DNA of 64,000 nucleotides, taken from assembly GCF_900142705.1 (NCBI RefSeq), contig NZ_FRBV01000012.1:1-64000 (forward strand). The letters run 5' to 3'. The notes under the pieces were generated by a model that was not told the origin of the DNA, did no database searches, and saw nothing but the letters and a program-made list of their open reading frames with translations. A program made the position numbers and the translations under genes. This document shows, piece by piece, positions 30,736-39,411 of the stretch. This stretch comes from Nitrosospira sp. Nsp11 (GTDB lineage: Bacteria; Pseudomonadota; Gammaproteobacteria; Burkholderiales; Nitrosomonadaceae). How positions within the stretch are numbered: position 1 is the first letter of the stretch; each line of letters begins with the position of its first letter.

Positions 30736-31207
30736 TAGGGCACTTAATCTGCCAGTAGTACCTTCACCAGCGGGCGGGTTCGAATTGACAAACAGTATGG
30801 ATCTGTTGCGGCAGATGCTCCAACAGCCATAACGTTTGCTTTCGTCAAGCGAGATGCACGGCCGCGTCGGAAGGGTGCACTGTTGACTCGGCTCGGGCTG
30901 CCAGAACTCCTCTGTACCTGTTTGGACCGCGCATCTCGTCCCCTCCTACAAGGTGCTGTGTCCTGAACCGCCGCCTTGATACAAAGCCTTTGAGCCTGCT
31001 AAATACGTATTCGATTGCAACGAGTTCACTTTCGGCAATGTATTTCACTACGTTTCGCTTTAAGCGCGCCCTTTATAAAGATATCGTTTTCAGTTACTCT
31101 GTCTCACCTGCCCTACCAAGTTTGATCCGGGGCGCCAAGTATGGGTGAACTCAATATGGGCGCATTGAAGCTTTCTTGTTGCGGTCTATGGAATCTACAT
31201 CATAACA
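30736..31207. other. Non-coding remainder of the inserted segment, possible transposase remnant
   Basis: About 470 bases with no confident gene. A minus-strand frame at 30845-31048 reads LVAIEYVFSRLKGF and ends AVHLA, which weakly recalls the C-terminus of IS5-type DDE transposases (ERxFxxLK); the rest of the frame does not fit, so it would be a decayed, frameshifted scrap. The 15-mer GCACTTAATCTGCCA near 30740 is nearly repeated at 55289-55303. Confidence 0.25.
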
Positions 31208-32071
31208 ATGTTCGATAACTCAGCCGTTCGCGACACGGATACCTCCAGAGAAGTAAAAAGTGGGCCTATCCGTATTGCTGCCATTCAGATGTCGGCGGGA
31301 CCTAAAATAGCCGGCAACCTGGAAGAGGCCGCCCGGCTACTGGAAATAGCCGCCGCCCAAGGGGCCAAGCTCGCGGCGCTACCTGAATATTTCTGCATTA
31401 TGGGCATGGAAGATGCCGATAAGGTAGCGGTGCGCGAGCAGGTTGATAGCGGACCGATACAGGAATTCCTGAGCAATATCGCGAAGCGTCTCGGTATCTG
31501 GTTGGTGGGTGGCTCTATACCGTTGGTATCGTCGAGGCCGGATAAGGTTAGAAATAGTTGTCTGGTGTATGATGACCAAGGAAAGCAGGTTGCCCGATAC
31601 GACAAGATACATCTATTTGGCCTGGAACTCGGGAACGAGCGCTATGCTGAGGAAGAAACCATCGAAGCCGGCTGTGGCGTCGTTGCCCTGAAGACACCGT
31701 TTGGCCGGATCGGTCTTTCGATTTGTTACGATCTGCGTTTTCCGGAGCTTTACCGTTCCATGGGACAAGTGGATATCATTTTTGCTCCGGCTGCTTTTAC
31801 CGCAACTACCGGCAAGGCGCATTGGGAAACATTGATTCGTGCCCGTGCAATTGAAAATCTCGCGTATGTGGTTGCTCCCGCACAGGGGGGTTATCATATC
31901 AATGGGCGGGAAACGCATGGAGACAGCATGATCGTCGACCCTTGGGGGGTAATACTCAATCGTCTGCCACGCGGAGCAGGCGTAGTGATTGCGGAGATTA
32001 ACCCCGAATATCAGGCCAGTTTGCGCAATAGCTTGCCTGCGCTTAATCACCGTATTTTGCATCACTGTTAA
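31208..32071 (+). CDS. Carbon-nitrogen hydrolase (Nit1-like, deaminated glutathione amidase type)
   Basis: A 287-residue member of the nitrilase superfamily. The catalytic Glu-Lys-Cys triad is visible: Glu in [11 protein letters not shown] (about 58), Lys in [12 protein letters not shown] (about 131) and Cys in [13 protein letters not shown] (about 172). The sequence is of the Nit1/YbeM branch, whose members remove deaminated glutathione. The first 15-20 residues before [13 protein letters not shown] are unusual and could be an over-long start. In betaproteobacteria it normally lies between yhdP and tldD; here it follows a 1.4-kb insertion and is 34 bases before tldD. Confidence 0.88.
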   Translation: MFDNSAVRDTDTSREVKSGPIRIAAIQMSAGPKIAGNLEEAARLLEIAAAQGAKLAALPEYFCIMGMEDADKVAVREQVDSGPIQEFLSNIAKRLGIWLVGGSIPLVSSRPDKVRNSCLVYDDQGKQVARYDKIHLFGLELGNERYAEEETIEAGCGVVALKTPFGRIGLSICYDLRFPELYRSMGQVDIIFAPAAFTATTGKAHWETLIRARAIENLAYVVAPAQGGYHINGRETHGDSMIVDPWGVILNRLPRGAGVVIAEINPEYQASLRNSLPALNHRILHHC

Positions 32072-32105
32072 GATTACCGATGATTTTTTTGGACCCCTGG
32101 ATATT

Positions 32106-33566
32106 ATGATCACAGAACCCATCATTCAACCTGGCGATCTATTCGCCACCGCCAACCAATGCCTGCTGGCGCCTCACCAGATAGATACCGCCGGGCTGCA
32201 GAAGGTGTTTGGTCAAATGCTTACGCACCATGTCGAATATGCGGACCTGTATTTTCAATATAGTCGTTCCGAAGGCTGGGCTCTGGAAGAAGGCATAGTC
32301 AAATCAGGCACCTTTAATATTGATCAGGGAGTGGGTGTGCGCGCCGTGAGCGGCGACAAGACGGCGTTCGCCTATTCCGACGATATCAGCATGCCTGCTC
32401 TCGCTTCGGCTGCCGAAGCTACCCGTGCCATTGCGCGTACCGGTGTCGGGCAGTCGGTACAAGCAGTCAGGCGCAGCAAGGGACGCGAACTTTATCTGCC
32501 GCAGGACCCTATCGCCAGCCTTAAAGATACCGACAAGGTGGCGTTGCTCGAAAAACTCGAGGGCTACGCGCGCGCAGTTGACAAGCGCATTATCCAGGTA
32601 ATGGCGTCTCTCGCGGGAGAGTATGAAGTGGTGCTGGTGGCGCGGAGCGACGGCCTGCTGGCAGCTGATGTCCGACCTCTCGTGCGGATCTCGGTGCAAG
32701 TCATCGCTGAAGAGAATGGGAAACGGGAACAAGGCGTCGCCGGAGGGGGCGGACGTTTTGATTATGCGTATTTCACCGACGAGGTGTTGCGCGATTATGC
32801 CGAGAAAGCCGTACATCAGGCCATCGTCAATTTGAATGCAAGACCTGCGCCGGCTGGAACCATGACGGTAGTATTGGGCGCGGGTTGGCCTGGAATACTG
32901 TTGCATGAGGCCATTGGCCATGGCCTGGAAGGAGATTTCAATCGCAAGGGTAGCTCCGCATTTTCTGGCCGCATCGGCGAACGTGTCGCTGCGACGGGCG
33001 TTACCGTGGTGGATGATGGCACGCTCGCACGGCGGCGCGGATCGCTTAATATCGATGACGAGGGAAATCCCACGCAGTGCACGGTCTTGATCGAAAACGG
33101 CATACTGAAGGGCTACCTTCAGGACAGCTTGAACGCTCGGCTAATGAACGTCCCGGTCACCGGTAATGCCAGACGCGAATCGTTTGCTCATATTCCTATG
33201 CCGCGCATGACTAATACGTATATGCTAAACGGGGATAAAAGTCCTGAAGAGATCATTGCGTCGGTGAAACATGGTTTATACGCAGTGAATTTTGGAGGCG
33301 GCCAAGTGGACATCACTAGCGGGAAATTCGTATTTTCCGCTGCTGAAGCGTATATGATCGAGGATGGGAAAATTTCTTATCCGGTGAAAGGTGCAACGCT
33401 GATAGGCAATGGTCCCGATATACTCACGCGGGTTTCGATGATCGGCAACGATATGTCGTTAGATCCCGGTGTCGGCACCTGCGGTAAAGAGGGCCAAAGT
33501 GTGCCGGTGGGCGTCGGTCAGCCTACGCTACGCATAGATGGATTAACGGTAGGCGGAACCGGTTAG
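32106..33566 (+). CDS. tldD: Metalloprotease TldD
   Basis: Zinc protease subunit which with TldE (PmbA) degrades unfolded peptides and matures some peptide antibiotics. From ATG 32106 the product is 486 residues; a longer frame overlapping nit is rejected. The zinc-binding HEAIGH motif is in [20 protein letters not shown] near residue 267, followed by the family's [21 protein letters not shown] and the C-terminal [40 protein letters not shown] with the conserved Cys. TldE is not in this window. Confidence 0.94.
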   Translation: MITEPIIQPGDLFATANQCLLAPHQIDTAGLQKVFGQMLTHHVEYADLYFQYSRSEGWALEEGIVKSGTFNIDQGVGVRAVSGDKTAFAYSDDISMPALASAAEATRAIARTGVGQSVQAVRRSKGRELYLPQDPIASLKDTDKVALLEKLEGYARAVDKRIIQVMASLAGEYEVVLVARSDGLLAADVRPLVRISVQVIAEENGKREQGVAGGGGRFDYAYFTDEVLRDYAEKAVHQAIVNLNARPAPAGTMTVVLGAGWPGILLHEAIGHGLEGDFNRKGSSAFSGRIGERVAATGVTVVDDGTLARRRGSLNIDDEGNPTQCTVLIENGILKGYLQDSLNARLMNVPVTGNARRESFAHIPMPRMTNTYMLNGDKSPEEIIASVKHGLYAVNFGGGQVDITSGKFVFSAAEAYMIEDGKISYPVKGATLIGNGPDILTRVSMIGNDMSLDPGVGTCGKEGQSVPVGVGQPTLRIDGLTVGGTG

Positions 33567-33687
33567 AGGCTACAAATACGCAAACAAGCTGGAGTATCTC
33601 CGTTAACGCCGCGAACTTCGATAATCAGACACTCCCTGAAGCCGAAACCTGCACAAGAACCGATAATCTTTAGCGGGGCGTAAATAG

Positions 33688-34167
33688 TTACGGCCCGGCT
33701 GTGCTGCTCTTATCCGAAATCCCCTCCGACTTATCCTCAATTCTCATGATTCTGGTACCGGCCAACCTGTCATGCAGAAATTGGCGGTCGCGATCGAATA
33801 ATGCCCAAACTATTCCGCCGCCAAAGAAAAAAACACCGATCACTGCAAATAAATAGCGCGCGAGGGCCTGTTTCAGATAAACCCGATCCCCGCTGGCGCT
33901 AACCACCCGAAGCTTCCAGGTTTGCATGGGCAGCGTTTGTCCGCCATGGGTCCAAAACCAGGTGAAATACATGCCCGCAATTACCAGAAGATAAAGCTGA
34001 AGCCCAGGCCGAAAAAATAGGGAACTGGTATCCCGGAACACCAGATGAAAAATAAAGCTGGCAATAAACAGAACAGCAATCAATATGAGAAATTCGTAAA
34101 GCATGCTCAGCAGTCGTCGCCCCAGTCCCGGGGCGGAGATTTTTATCGCTTCGGAAAACTCACTCAC
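33688..34167 (-). CDS. RDD family membrane protein
   Basis: A 159-residue protein with the RDD signature (GLGRRLLSMLYEFLIL at residues 13-28) and three hydrophobic helices, the last near FAVIGVFFFGGGIVWALFD. GTG start. It is the last gene of the minus-strand operon sigma factor-DUF3619-DUF3106-RDD that recurs in betaproteobacteria. RDD proteins have been linked to ion transport in some species, but the role here is unknown. Confidence 0.85.
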   Translation of the reverse strand: MSEFSEAIKISAPGLGRRLLSMLYEFLILIAVLFIASFIFHLVFRDTSSLFFRPGLQLYLLVIAGMYFTWFWTHGGQTLPMQTWKLRVVSASGDRVYLKQALARYLFAVIGVFFFGGGIVWALFDRDRQFLHDRLAGTRIMRIEDKSEGISDKSSTAGP

Positions 34168-34240
34168 AGGACGTTCTTGTTATTTTTTGGATGCTGTTCT
34201 TGCTCTGATAGAGCGTCGGAAATATCTGGAACTAGCGCGT

Positions 34241-34627
34241 TCATTTGCTATTTCCCCTGTGATCTTCGGACGTCTGCTCGTATTCGCGCCATTTTCGCTT
34301 TATCTCATGACGCTTCTCCGGTGGCAGTTTTTTAATGGTTTTATATTTCTCCCGGACCAGCTCGCGCTGCTCAGGGGTGAGCGAAAACCAGTCGCGCATC
34401 TGCAACTGAGCGCGATGCTGCTCGGCAGGCGTCATGCCCGAGTATCGCTGGGCAATGCCTAGCCACTTCTTTTTTTTTGCGGAGTCCATATTGTTCCACT
34501 CCTGCGCAAGCGGAGCCAGGACTTCTCTTTGCTGCGGTTTCAATTTCTCCCAAGAGGGCTCGGCGGCCAAGGCGTCGGCGGAAAGTGAAAAACATAAGCA
34601 GAACACTACTAGTGCTGATCTAGCCAT
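34241..34627 (-). CDS. DUF3106 domain protein, exported
   Basis: A 128-residue protein with an N-terminal signal peptide (ALVVFCLCFSLSADALA) and a helical region rich in Trp, Arg and Glu with repeats of the type W..L...QR..L.PL...W (PSWEKLKPQQREVLAPLAQEWNNM; RDWFSLTPEQRELVREKY). This is DUF3106, which resembles periplasmic CpxP/Spy-like helical proteins in composition. Its start overlaps the preceding gene by 19 bases. Role unknown; position behind a sigma factor suggests an envelope-stress function. Confidence 0.83.
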   Translation of the reverse strand: MARSALVVFCLCFSLSADALAAEPSWEKLKPQQREVLAPLAQEWNNMDSAKKKKWLGIAQRYSGMTPAEQHRAQLQMRDWFSLTPEQRELVREKYKTIKKLPPEKRHEIKRKWREYEQTSEDHRGNSK

Positions 34628-34977
34628 GCATCAAACCCGTCGTCTAGATAAGCATTTATCGGCAAATCGTCGACAAGTACCAGAATGTCGATTTCCTCGT
34701 TTTCGTCGCCTTGCTGCAGGGTCTGCCAGTAGAGAATACCCGCCAGGGTAAACAACAGCGCAATAATCGATAGCAACTTTCCCGTCTTGACCTGCCATTC
34801 ATTCCCATTCCGCGCTGAGGCACCTTGTCCGACATTAGACACTGACTCGGCCGTATGGTAATTTTCGAGGGAAGCTCTGCGTGCAGATTGGAGTTGGTTT
34901 AGCGTACTCTGCTTGATATCATCAAGGCCGAGATCCAATAACTTCGTTATCTTCTTACCTACTTCGTGTTCGTTCAT
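34609..34977 (-). CDS. DUF3619 family protein, likely membrane-anchored regulator
   Basis: A 122-residue protein with a cytoplasmic N-terminal half (VGKKITKLLDLGLDDIKQSTLNQLQSARRASLE), a single transmembrane helix near residues 69-88 (LLSIIALLFTLAGILYW) and an acidic C-terminus (VLVDDLPINAYLDDGFDAWL). Its ATG overlaps the sigma-factor stop as ATGA. DUF3619 proteins always follow this sigma factor; topology and position suggest an anti-sigma role, which is inference. Confidence 0.83.
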   Translation of the reverse strand: MNEHEVGKKITKLLDLGLDDIKQSTLNQLQSARRASLENYHTAESVSNVGQGASARNGNEWQVKTGKLLSIIALLFTLAGILYWQTLQQGDENEEIDILVLVDDLPINAYLDDGFDAWLDQH

Positions 34978-35546
34978 AGCTCGATTCCATTTTTTTCCAG
35001 CAATGCAGCAAGACGATGAGTTGCACGCGAGCAGTGAGTTTTCACGCTTCCTTCAGAACAACCCATGACCGCTGCCGCTTCTGCGACATCCATCTCTTCC
35101 CAGTAACGCAGAAGAAAAGCCTGCCGTTGACGTGCTGGAAGGGTTTCAATCGCTTTTTCCAGTAAATTAAGAAGTTGCGATTGCTCTAATTGCTCATGTG
35201 GATCACCAAAATTGGAGGGCCCATCCAGCTGTAAAGTTTCCAGCGGATCGTAATCTTCATTTTCCTTTTCCTGATTGCGGGGAATAAATGATGAAAACAG
35301 GGTAGTCCACAAGGAGCGGGTCTTTTGCCGCCGGTAAAAATCCCTTATGGTATTTTGCAGAATACGCTGAAACAGGAGAGGCAATTCTTCCAATGATTTG
35401 GAGGGATACTTTTCAACCAGTTTCGTCATCGAATCCTGAACAACATCCAGCGCCACATGTTCGTCTCTTACCGCGAACAATGCCTGTTTATACGCGCGCC
35501 GTTCGATTTCAGCTAGAAAACCGGAAAGTTCCTGTTGAGTAGCCAG
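34974..35546 (-). CDS. RNA polymerase sigma factor, ECF-like, apparent CTG start
   Basis: A sigma-70 family factor with region 2 at FAVRDEHVALDVVQDSMTKLVEKYP and region 4 at LPARQRQAFLLRYWEEMDVAEAAAVMGCSEGSVKTHCSRATHRL. The frame continues upstream of the first TTG (35480) with LATQQELSGFLAEIERRAYKQALFAVRDE, which I recognise as the normal N-terminus of this betaproteobacterial family. An in-frame TAG lies just beyond, and the only start-like codon giving the full protein is CTG at 35544-35546 (190 residues). It is first in the operon with DUF3619, DUF3106 and RDD. Either a CTG start or a mutated start codon. Confidence 0.85.
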   Translation of the reverse strand: MATQQELSGFLAEIERRAYKQALFAVRDEHVALDVVQDSMTKLVEKYPSKSLEELPLLFQRILQNTIRDFYRRQKTRSLWTTLFSSFIPRNQEKENEDYDPLETLQLDGPSNFGDPHEQLEQSQLLNLLEKAIETLPARQRQAFLLRYWEEMDVAEAAAVMGCSEGSVKTHCSRATHRLAALLEKNGIEL

Positions 35547-36303
35547 GAGGGTTGCCTATTGGAAAATGAAAAAGCGGGAGATGATCTCATGCCCCGCCGC
35601 AATATTAGCAAATTTTTTTGGTTTGCCGAAACAGTTTACCTCTCACAAAGTCAGCTTCATAAGCTTATGATACGGCGGACCTTTAGAAAAGTAACATATT
35701 ATCAGGCTGGCTTGGCCAGTCCCAGTAGGTACAGCTCATTTATCTACGGCGCACCAGCGCGAGGATGCGCCATAGTTGCGTGTTGGAGCAGTTGCACGCA
35801 AAGCACCACCAAAGATTCTGGAGCGCGCTGTCAACTGCGACCCCAGTATTGTGTTCCACTTGGGGTTTCGAAAGTGCTAAGGTCGAGATTCGTCGGGTTT
35901 AAGGTTTGCACTCATGCGACAATATGTCGCATTGCGATAATCATATTTCACGCCTATCATGGGCTTGTTTCAATCTGATAGACAACTTCGCGCAGGCCTC
36001 TGCACCTAAAAATCTCTGTATTACCCTCCATAATATCTATACGTAGGTATTCACGTTTAGTGGTAAAATTTCAAATACGGATTGCGACTGATTCTTAATT
36101 AGATTTACATTACTGATGCTCGATATTTTTGAAGCTCAAATTCTGAAAGTTCGGTCCGAGCCGGGCTTACTGGTAAGAAAAGCTCGCTATCGTTGTATCT
36201 GTAATTTTCTGCCCCAATCACGAATTATGCAGCTATTTTACCACTGCTCATGGGTAGTCCAAAAGAAGCTGTCTCTTATACTCAGCCCAGCGGAGGACAT
36301 TCA
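35547..36303. other. Long intergenic region between sigma operon and tonB operon
   Basis: About 750 AT-rich bases between divergently transcribed operons. A 147-codon plus-strand frame (35535-35978) has no coding character and no ribosome binding site. The stretch GATAATCATATTTCA at about 35936-35950 loosely resembles half of a Fur box. Promoters for both operons must lie here; no RNA gene was identified. Confidence 0.4.
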
Positions 36304-36789
36304 ATGATACGGCGTTTAGTTCTCATGTTAATGCTAAGTTTTGTAACTGCCGTTGCTGCGGCTGAAAGCGTCCGTCCTTTTACCGCGGGGAGCCTCCAGA
36401 AGGTTCTTGCGCCCCGGGAAGGTAAATCTTTCATTCTCGTTTTGTGGTCTCTTGAATGTCAATATTGCCCGACAGAGTTGAAGATGCTAAGCGAGCTCAA
36501 ACGCAGCCATCCCAAGCTGGACGTCGTATTGATCGCCACCGATACAGTCAGCGATACGCCGCAACTTGCCTCCCGGGCGGAAAGCTACGGTATGAATAAT
36601 ACCGAGCAATGGGTTTTTGCAGAGGACATGCCAGAACGCTTGCGTCTTGAAATTGATAGTCGCTGGTATGGCGAAGTACCCAGGGCGTATTTTTATGATC
36701 GCAAGCACCAACGCGAGGTCAAGACCGGCCTCGTCAACAAAAAGTTTGTAGAAGATTGGCTGGCCCGCAATACGACAACCGACTCGTGA
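36304..36789 (+). CDS. Periplasmic thioredoxin-fold protein
   Basis: A 161-residue protein starting at ATG 36304, which has GGAGG seven bases upstream; the longer frame is rejected. Residues 1-19 (IRRLVLMLMLSFVTAVAAA) form a signal peptide. The thioredoxin-like core reads SFILVLWSLECQYCPTELKMLSEL with a CQYC redox motif near residue 57, and a PRAYFYDRKHQREVKTG segment carries the likely cis-proline. It is the first gene of the tonB-exbB-exbD operon (16 bases before tonB), so it may serve the redox state of a metal- or haem-uptake pathway. Confidence 0.82.
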   Translation: MIRRLVLMLMLSFVTAVAAAESVRPFTAGSLQKVLAPREGKSFILVLWSLECQYCPTELKMLSELKRSHPKLDVVLIATDTVSDTPQLASRAESYGMNNTEQWVFAEDMPERLRLEIDSRWYGEVPRAYFYDRKHQREVKTGLVNKKFVEDWLARNTTTDS

Positions 36790-36805
36790 TATCGAATATA
36801 AAGCG

Positions 36806-37444
36806 ATGAAGCATAATCCTGCCTTTTTACCCGGCGTGATGTTTGTCCTCGCCGTCCATGGGGCGCTGCTCTACTATCTATTCAAACAACAATTGATCCC
36901 GCCGCCGCAACAGCTGGCGACGTTGATGGTGAACTTTATCCCTTCCTTCCAGCCGAAGGAAGAATCCAAGCCTGAGCCACCTCCCCCCTTGCCTAAGCCT
37001 CAGCCGCCAAAGAAGCCGAAATCACAGCAATTGGTTGCGGAAAAACCGGTAGTGGCCGAGAGTGAGCGGGTTGCACCCCCTTCCCTCCCCGAACCCGAAC
37101 CAGAACCGGAGCCAGTGGCGGAAGCCGCTCCTCCCCAGATGTCGCCGGGACCCGTTACGCTCTCCTCGGAACTATCTGTCGCGTGCCCCGAACTGAACGC
37201 GCCCGCTTATCCCGCGCTTTCGCGGCGGCTAGGCGAAGAGGGCAAGTTGATGCTACGAGTGGAACTGGACGAAAAAGGTCATGTTAACGTAGTACAGGTA
37301 ATCGATAGTAGCGGTTTTAAGCGTCTGGATGAAGCCGCCATGGCCGCGGTAAAAACCTGGCGATGCAATCCGCCCGTGCGCAATGGCCAGCCGGCCCGTG
37401 CCATTGCTCTGCAACCCTTCAACTTTGTACTCCAAGGAGATTGA
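36806..37444 (+). CDS. tonB: TonB energy transducer
   Basis: A 212-residue protein spanning inner membrane and periplasm that transmits proton-motive force to outer-membrane receptors. It has an N-terminal membrane helix (FLPGVMFVLAVHGALLYYLF), a long Pro-Glu/Pro-Lys rich spacer (about residues 48-115) and a C-terminal TonB domain (NAPAYPALSRRLGEEGKLMLRVELDEKGHVN through AMAAVKTWRCNPP). Followed three bases later by exbB. No TonB-dependent receptor is in the window. Confidence 0.92.
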   Translation: MKHNPAFLPGVMFVLAVHGALLYYLFKQQLIPPPQQLATLMVNFIPSFQPKEESKPEPPPPLPKPQPPKKPKSQQLVAEKPVVAESERVAPPSLPEPEPEPEPVAEAAPPQMSPGPVTLSSELSVACPELNAPAYPALSRRLGEEGKLMLRVELDEKGHVNVVQVIDSSGFKRLDEAAMAAVKTWRCNPPVRNGQPARAIALQPFNFVLQGD

Positions 37445-37447
37445 CCG

Positions 37448-38212
37448 ATGGAAAAAAGTCTCGGCTTTTCAAATTTTCTCACCCAGCTCGATGGCGTGGG
37501 TATCAGCGTGCTTGTACTGCTCCTTACGCTTTCGGTGGCAAGCTGGTATTTGATACTCACCAAAGGTATCTCGAATTTTCTGGCCAACCGGCAGGCCGAA
37601 GCTTTTCTCAAGCGTTTCTGGAGCGCCGGTTCGCTACAGGAGGTGAACTCGACGCTGCACGAAGGCTCGGGTGATAATGCGTTTGCGCAATTGGCGCAAC
37701 TTGCGTTGGAGGCTGCAGCTGACTCTGAAAAACACGGCTTGCAAAAACTTGCTGCGGCCGGCGGAGCAAGCGAGTTCATTACACGCGTATTACGTAATGG
37801 CCTCGACCAGGAAGCAACCCGCGTCGAAAACGGACTCACGGTAATAGCCTCGGCAGGTTCCGCCGCGCCTTATATCGGGCTATTCGGCACGGTATGGGGC
37901 ATCTATCACGCACTGGTACAAATTGGACTATCCGGTCAGGGTACCTTGGATAAAGTCGCCGGCCCGGTGGGTGAAGCGTTGATTATGACGGCATTGGGAC
38001 TGGCGGTGGCAATTCCGGCGGTTTTGGCCTATAACACATTCGTGCGGCGCAATCGCATCTGGCTGGCGCGCCTGGATGCCTTTGCTCACGATCTATTTGT
38101 ACTGATTGCGGTGGGCGCCAAAAATAATAGCTCCGCTGGGGATGAGCGCCTGCTGCGCGTAGTCGCCCCCACAATGAATTCCGCGCTTGCACCCAATGAA
38201 AGGAGGTCGTGA
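37448..38212 (+). CDS. exbB: ExbB proton channel subunit (MotA/TolQ/ExbB family)
   Basis: A 254-residue inner-membrane protein with three transmembrane helices: one near residues 20-38 (VLVLLLTLSVASWYLIL), and two later around TVIASAGSAAPYIGLFGTVWGIYHAL and EALIMTALGLAVAIPAVLAYN. The GLFGTVWGI and TALGLAVAIPAV motifs are diagnostic. AAGGAG precedes the ATG. It forms the proton channel with ExbD, energising TonB. Genomic linkage to tonB favours ExbB over TolQ. Confidence 0.93.
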   Translation: MEKSLGFSNFLTQLDGVGISVLVLLLTLSVASWYLILTKGISNFLANRQAEAFLKRFWSAGSLQEVNSTLHEGSGDNAFAQLAQLALEAAADSEKHGLQKLAAAGGASEFITRVLRNGLDQEATRVENGLTVIASAGSAAPYIGLFGTVWGIYHALVQIGLSGQGTLDKVAGPVGEALIMTALGLAVAIPAVLAYNTFVRRNRIWLARLDAFAHDLFVLIAVGAKNNSSAGDERLLRVVAPTMNSALAPNERRS

Positions 38213-38631
38213 TGGCTTTTGGCAGCATGGATGGCGGCAACCGTCAGATGCCGATGTCCGAAATCAACGTGGTACCGTTGGTGGACGTGATGTTGGTATT
38301 ACTTGTGATCTTCATCATCACCGCACCTTTGCTGACCCATTCAGTTAAAGTCGATCTGCCGAAAGCGTCGAGTAGCCCAAATATTACGCAACCGGATCAC
38401 GTTGAATTTGCGCTTCGGGGCGACGCTAGCCTATACTGGAATGGTGAAGCGGTAACCATGGATCAGTTGGCGCCCCGGTTTGCCGCAGCGGCAAAACAGA
38501 ATCCCGATATCGAGCTGCATATCCGCGCTGATAAGCATGTCCAGTACGAGCACGTGGCAAGGGTGATGTCTATCGCAGCAAAAGCCGGATTAGTACGAAT
38601 TGGGTTTGTTACCGATCCGACTACACAATAG
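38212..38631 (+). CDS. exbD: ExbD proton channel subunit (biopolymer transport)
   Basis: A 139-residue protein with a short cytoplasmic N-terminus ending in MSEINVVPLVDVMLVLLVIFIITAPLL, where the membrane-embedded Asp (LVDVMLVLLVIF) is the essential proton carrier, and a periplasmic domain (ELHIRADKHVQYEHVARVMSIAAKAGLVRIGFVTDP). AGGAGG five bases before ATG 38212 decides the start over GTG 38209; the start overlaps the exbB stop (TGATG). Confidence 0.92.
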   Translation: MAFGSMDGGNRQMPMSEINVVPLVDVMLVLLVIFIITAPLLTHSVKVDLPKASSSPNITQPDHVEFALRGDASLYWNGEAVTMDQLAPRFAAAAKQNPDIELHIRADKHVQYEHVARVMSIAAKAGLVRIGFVTDPTTQ

Positions 38632-38651
38632 TAACGTCTGCCAAAACATAG

Positions 38652-39254
38652 TTGGGAAAACGGGATGCTAATGGCCAGAACTTTGAGCATATACATGCCA
38701 TGTGGCAGACGCCTTGCCTCAACGGTCAGGATTATATGGCTCTAGCTGCTCGCACCCGATGGCGAAGCCTCCTGCTGCATGGTTCCATTGCTACCACGGC
38801 TCTCGGTCTGGGTTTGATGTCATGGTTCATCGCCAAGCCGATGGCCACCCGAATACACCAAACTGTACCAGGAGAACGGGTGACCATTACAGCCACACCG
38901 GATATTGACATCAGTCTGGATGCCGACAGCAGTGTAACTGTCAGCAACGCAAAGCCTCCCCAGATCGAATTGCTGCGAGGCAACGCTTATTTTGACGCCA
39001 AAGGCGGGGGGGCGGGCAAATTGCAAGTGAAAGTCGGTACAACGTATATCAACGATATCGGTACCCGTTTTAGCGTTAGTAAACGAGTAAATGGCGGTAC
39101 TATTGCAGTGGCTGACGGTCAGGTAGAGATTCTGGTAGAGAATGGAACATATCTGGTCGGTGCCCACGAACAGGCGGATTTCGACGGCATAAGAGTCACC
39201 GGCCAGAGAGTGATCGCGGACGCAGACATAGCGGCGTGGCGCCAAAATCAATAA
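38652..39254 (+). CDS. FecR-like anti-sigma protein, N-terminally truncated
   Basis: About 200 residues. A membrane helix (LLHGSIATTALGLGLMSWFI) is followed by a FecR periplasmic domain (PGERVTITATPDIDISLDADSSVTVSNAK, IELLRGNAYFDA, FSVSKRVNGGTIAVADGQVEIL). Normal FecR proteins begin with about 60 residues of cytoplasmic anti-sigma region; here the frame opens at DANGQNFEHIHAMWQ, the end of that region, right after a TAG. No ribosome binding site suits TTG 38652 or ATG 38700. No FecI sigma gene or receptor is nearby. It looks like the surviving part of a FecIR-receptor locus, and may not be functional. Confidence 0.65.
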   Translation: MGKRDANGQNFEHIHAMWQTPCLNGQDYMALAARTRWRSLLLHGSIATTALGLGLMSWFIAKPMATRIHQTVPGERVTITATPDIDISLDADSSVTVSNAKPPQIELLRGNAYFDAKGGGAGKLQVKVGTTYINDIGTRFSVSKRVNGGTIAVADGQVEILVENGTYLVGAHEQADFDGIRVTGQRVIADADIAAWRQNQ

Positions 39255-39411
39255 GAATCCGGCACAGCGTCACGTGGACCAACTTGCCAATGCGCTACCG
39301 ATACCGCTATGTGATTTAATCATTCCCCTCAGCACTGCACCCACACCGGAAGCAGAGCAATGTTCGCCTCGGCGCCAACCTCAGGTGCATCAACTTTAAA
39401 TAGCGCGTTTC

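Noticed and set aside
35931-35953. Fur box upstream of the tonB operon
   Set aside because: GATAATCATATTTCA matches only part of the consensus and lies more than 350 bases from the first gene; too weak to call.
35535-35978. 147-codon plus-strand frame between sigma factor and thioredoxin genes
   Set aside because: It overlaps the true sigma-factor N-terminus, has rare composition and no start signal.
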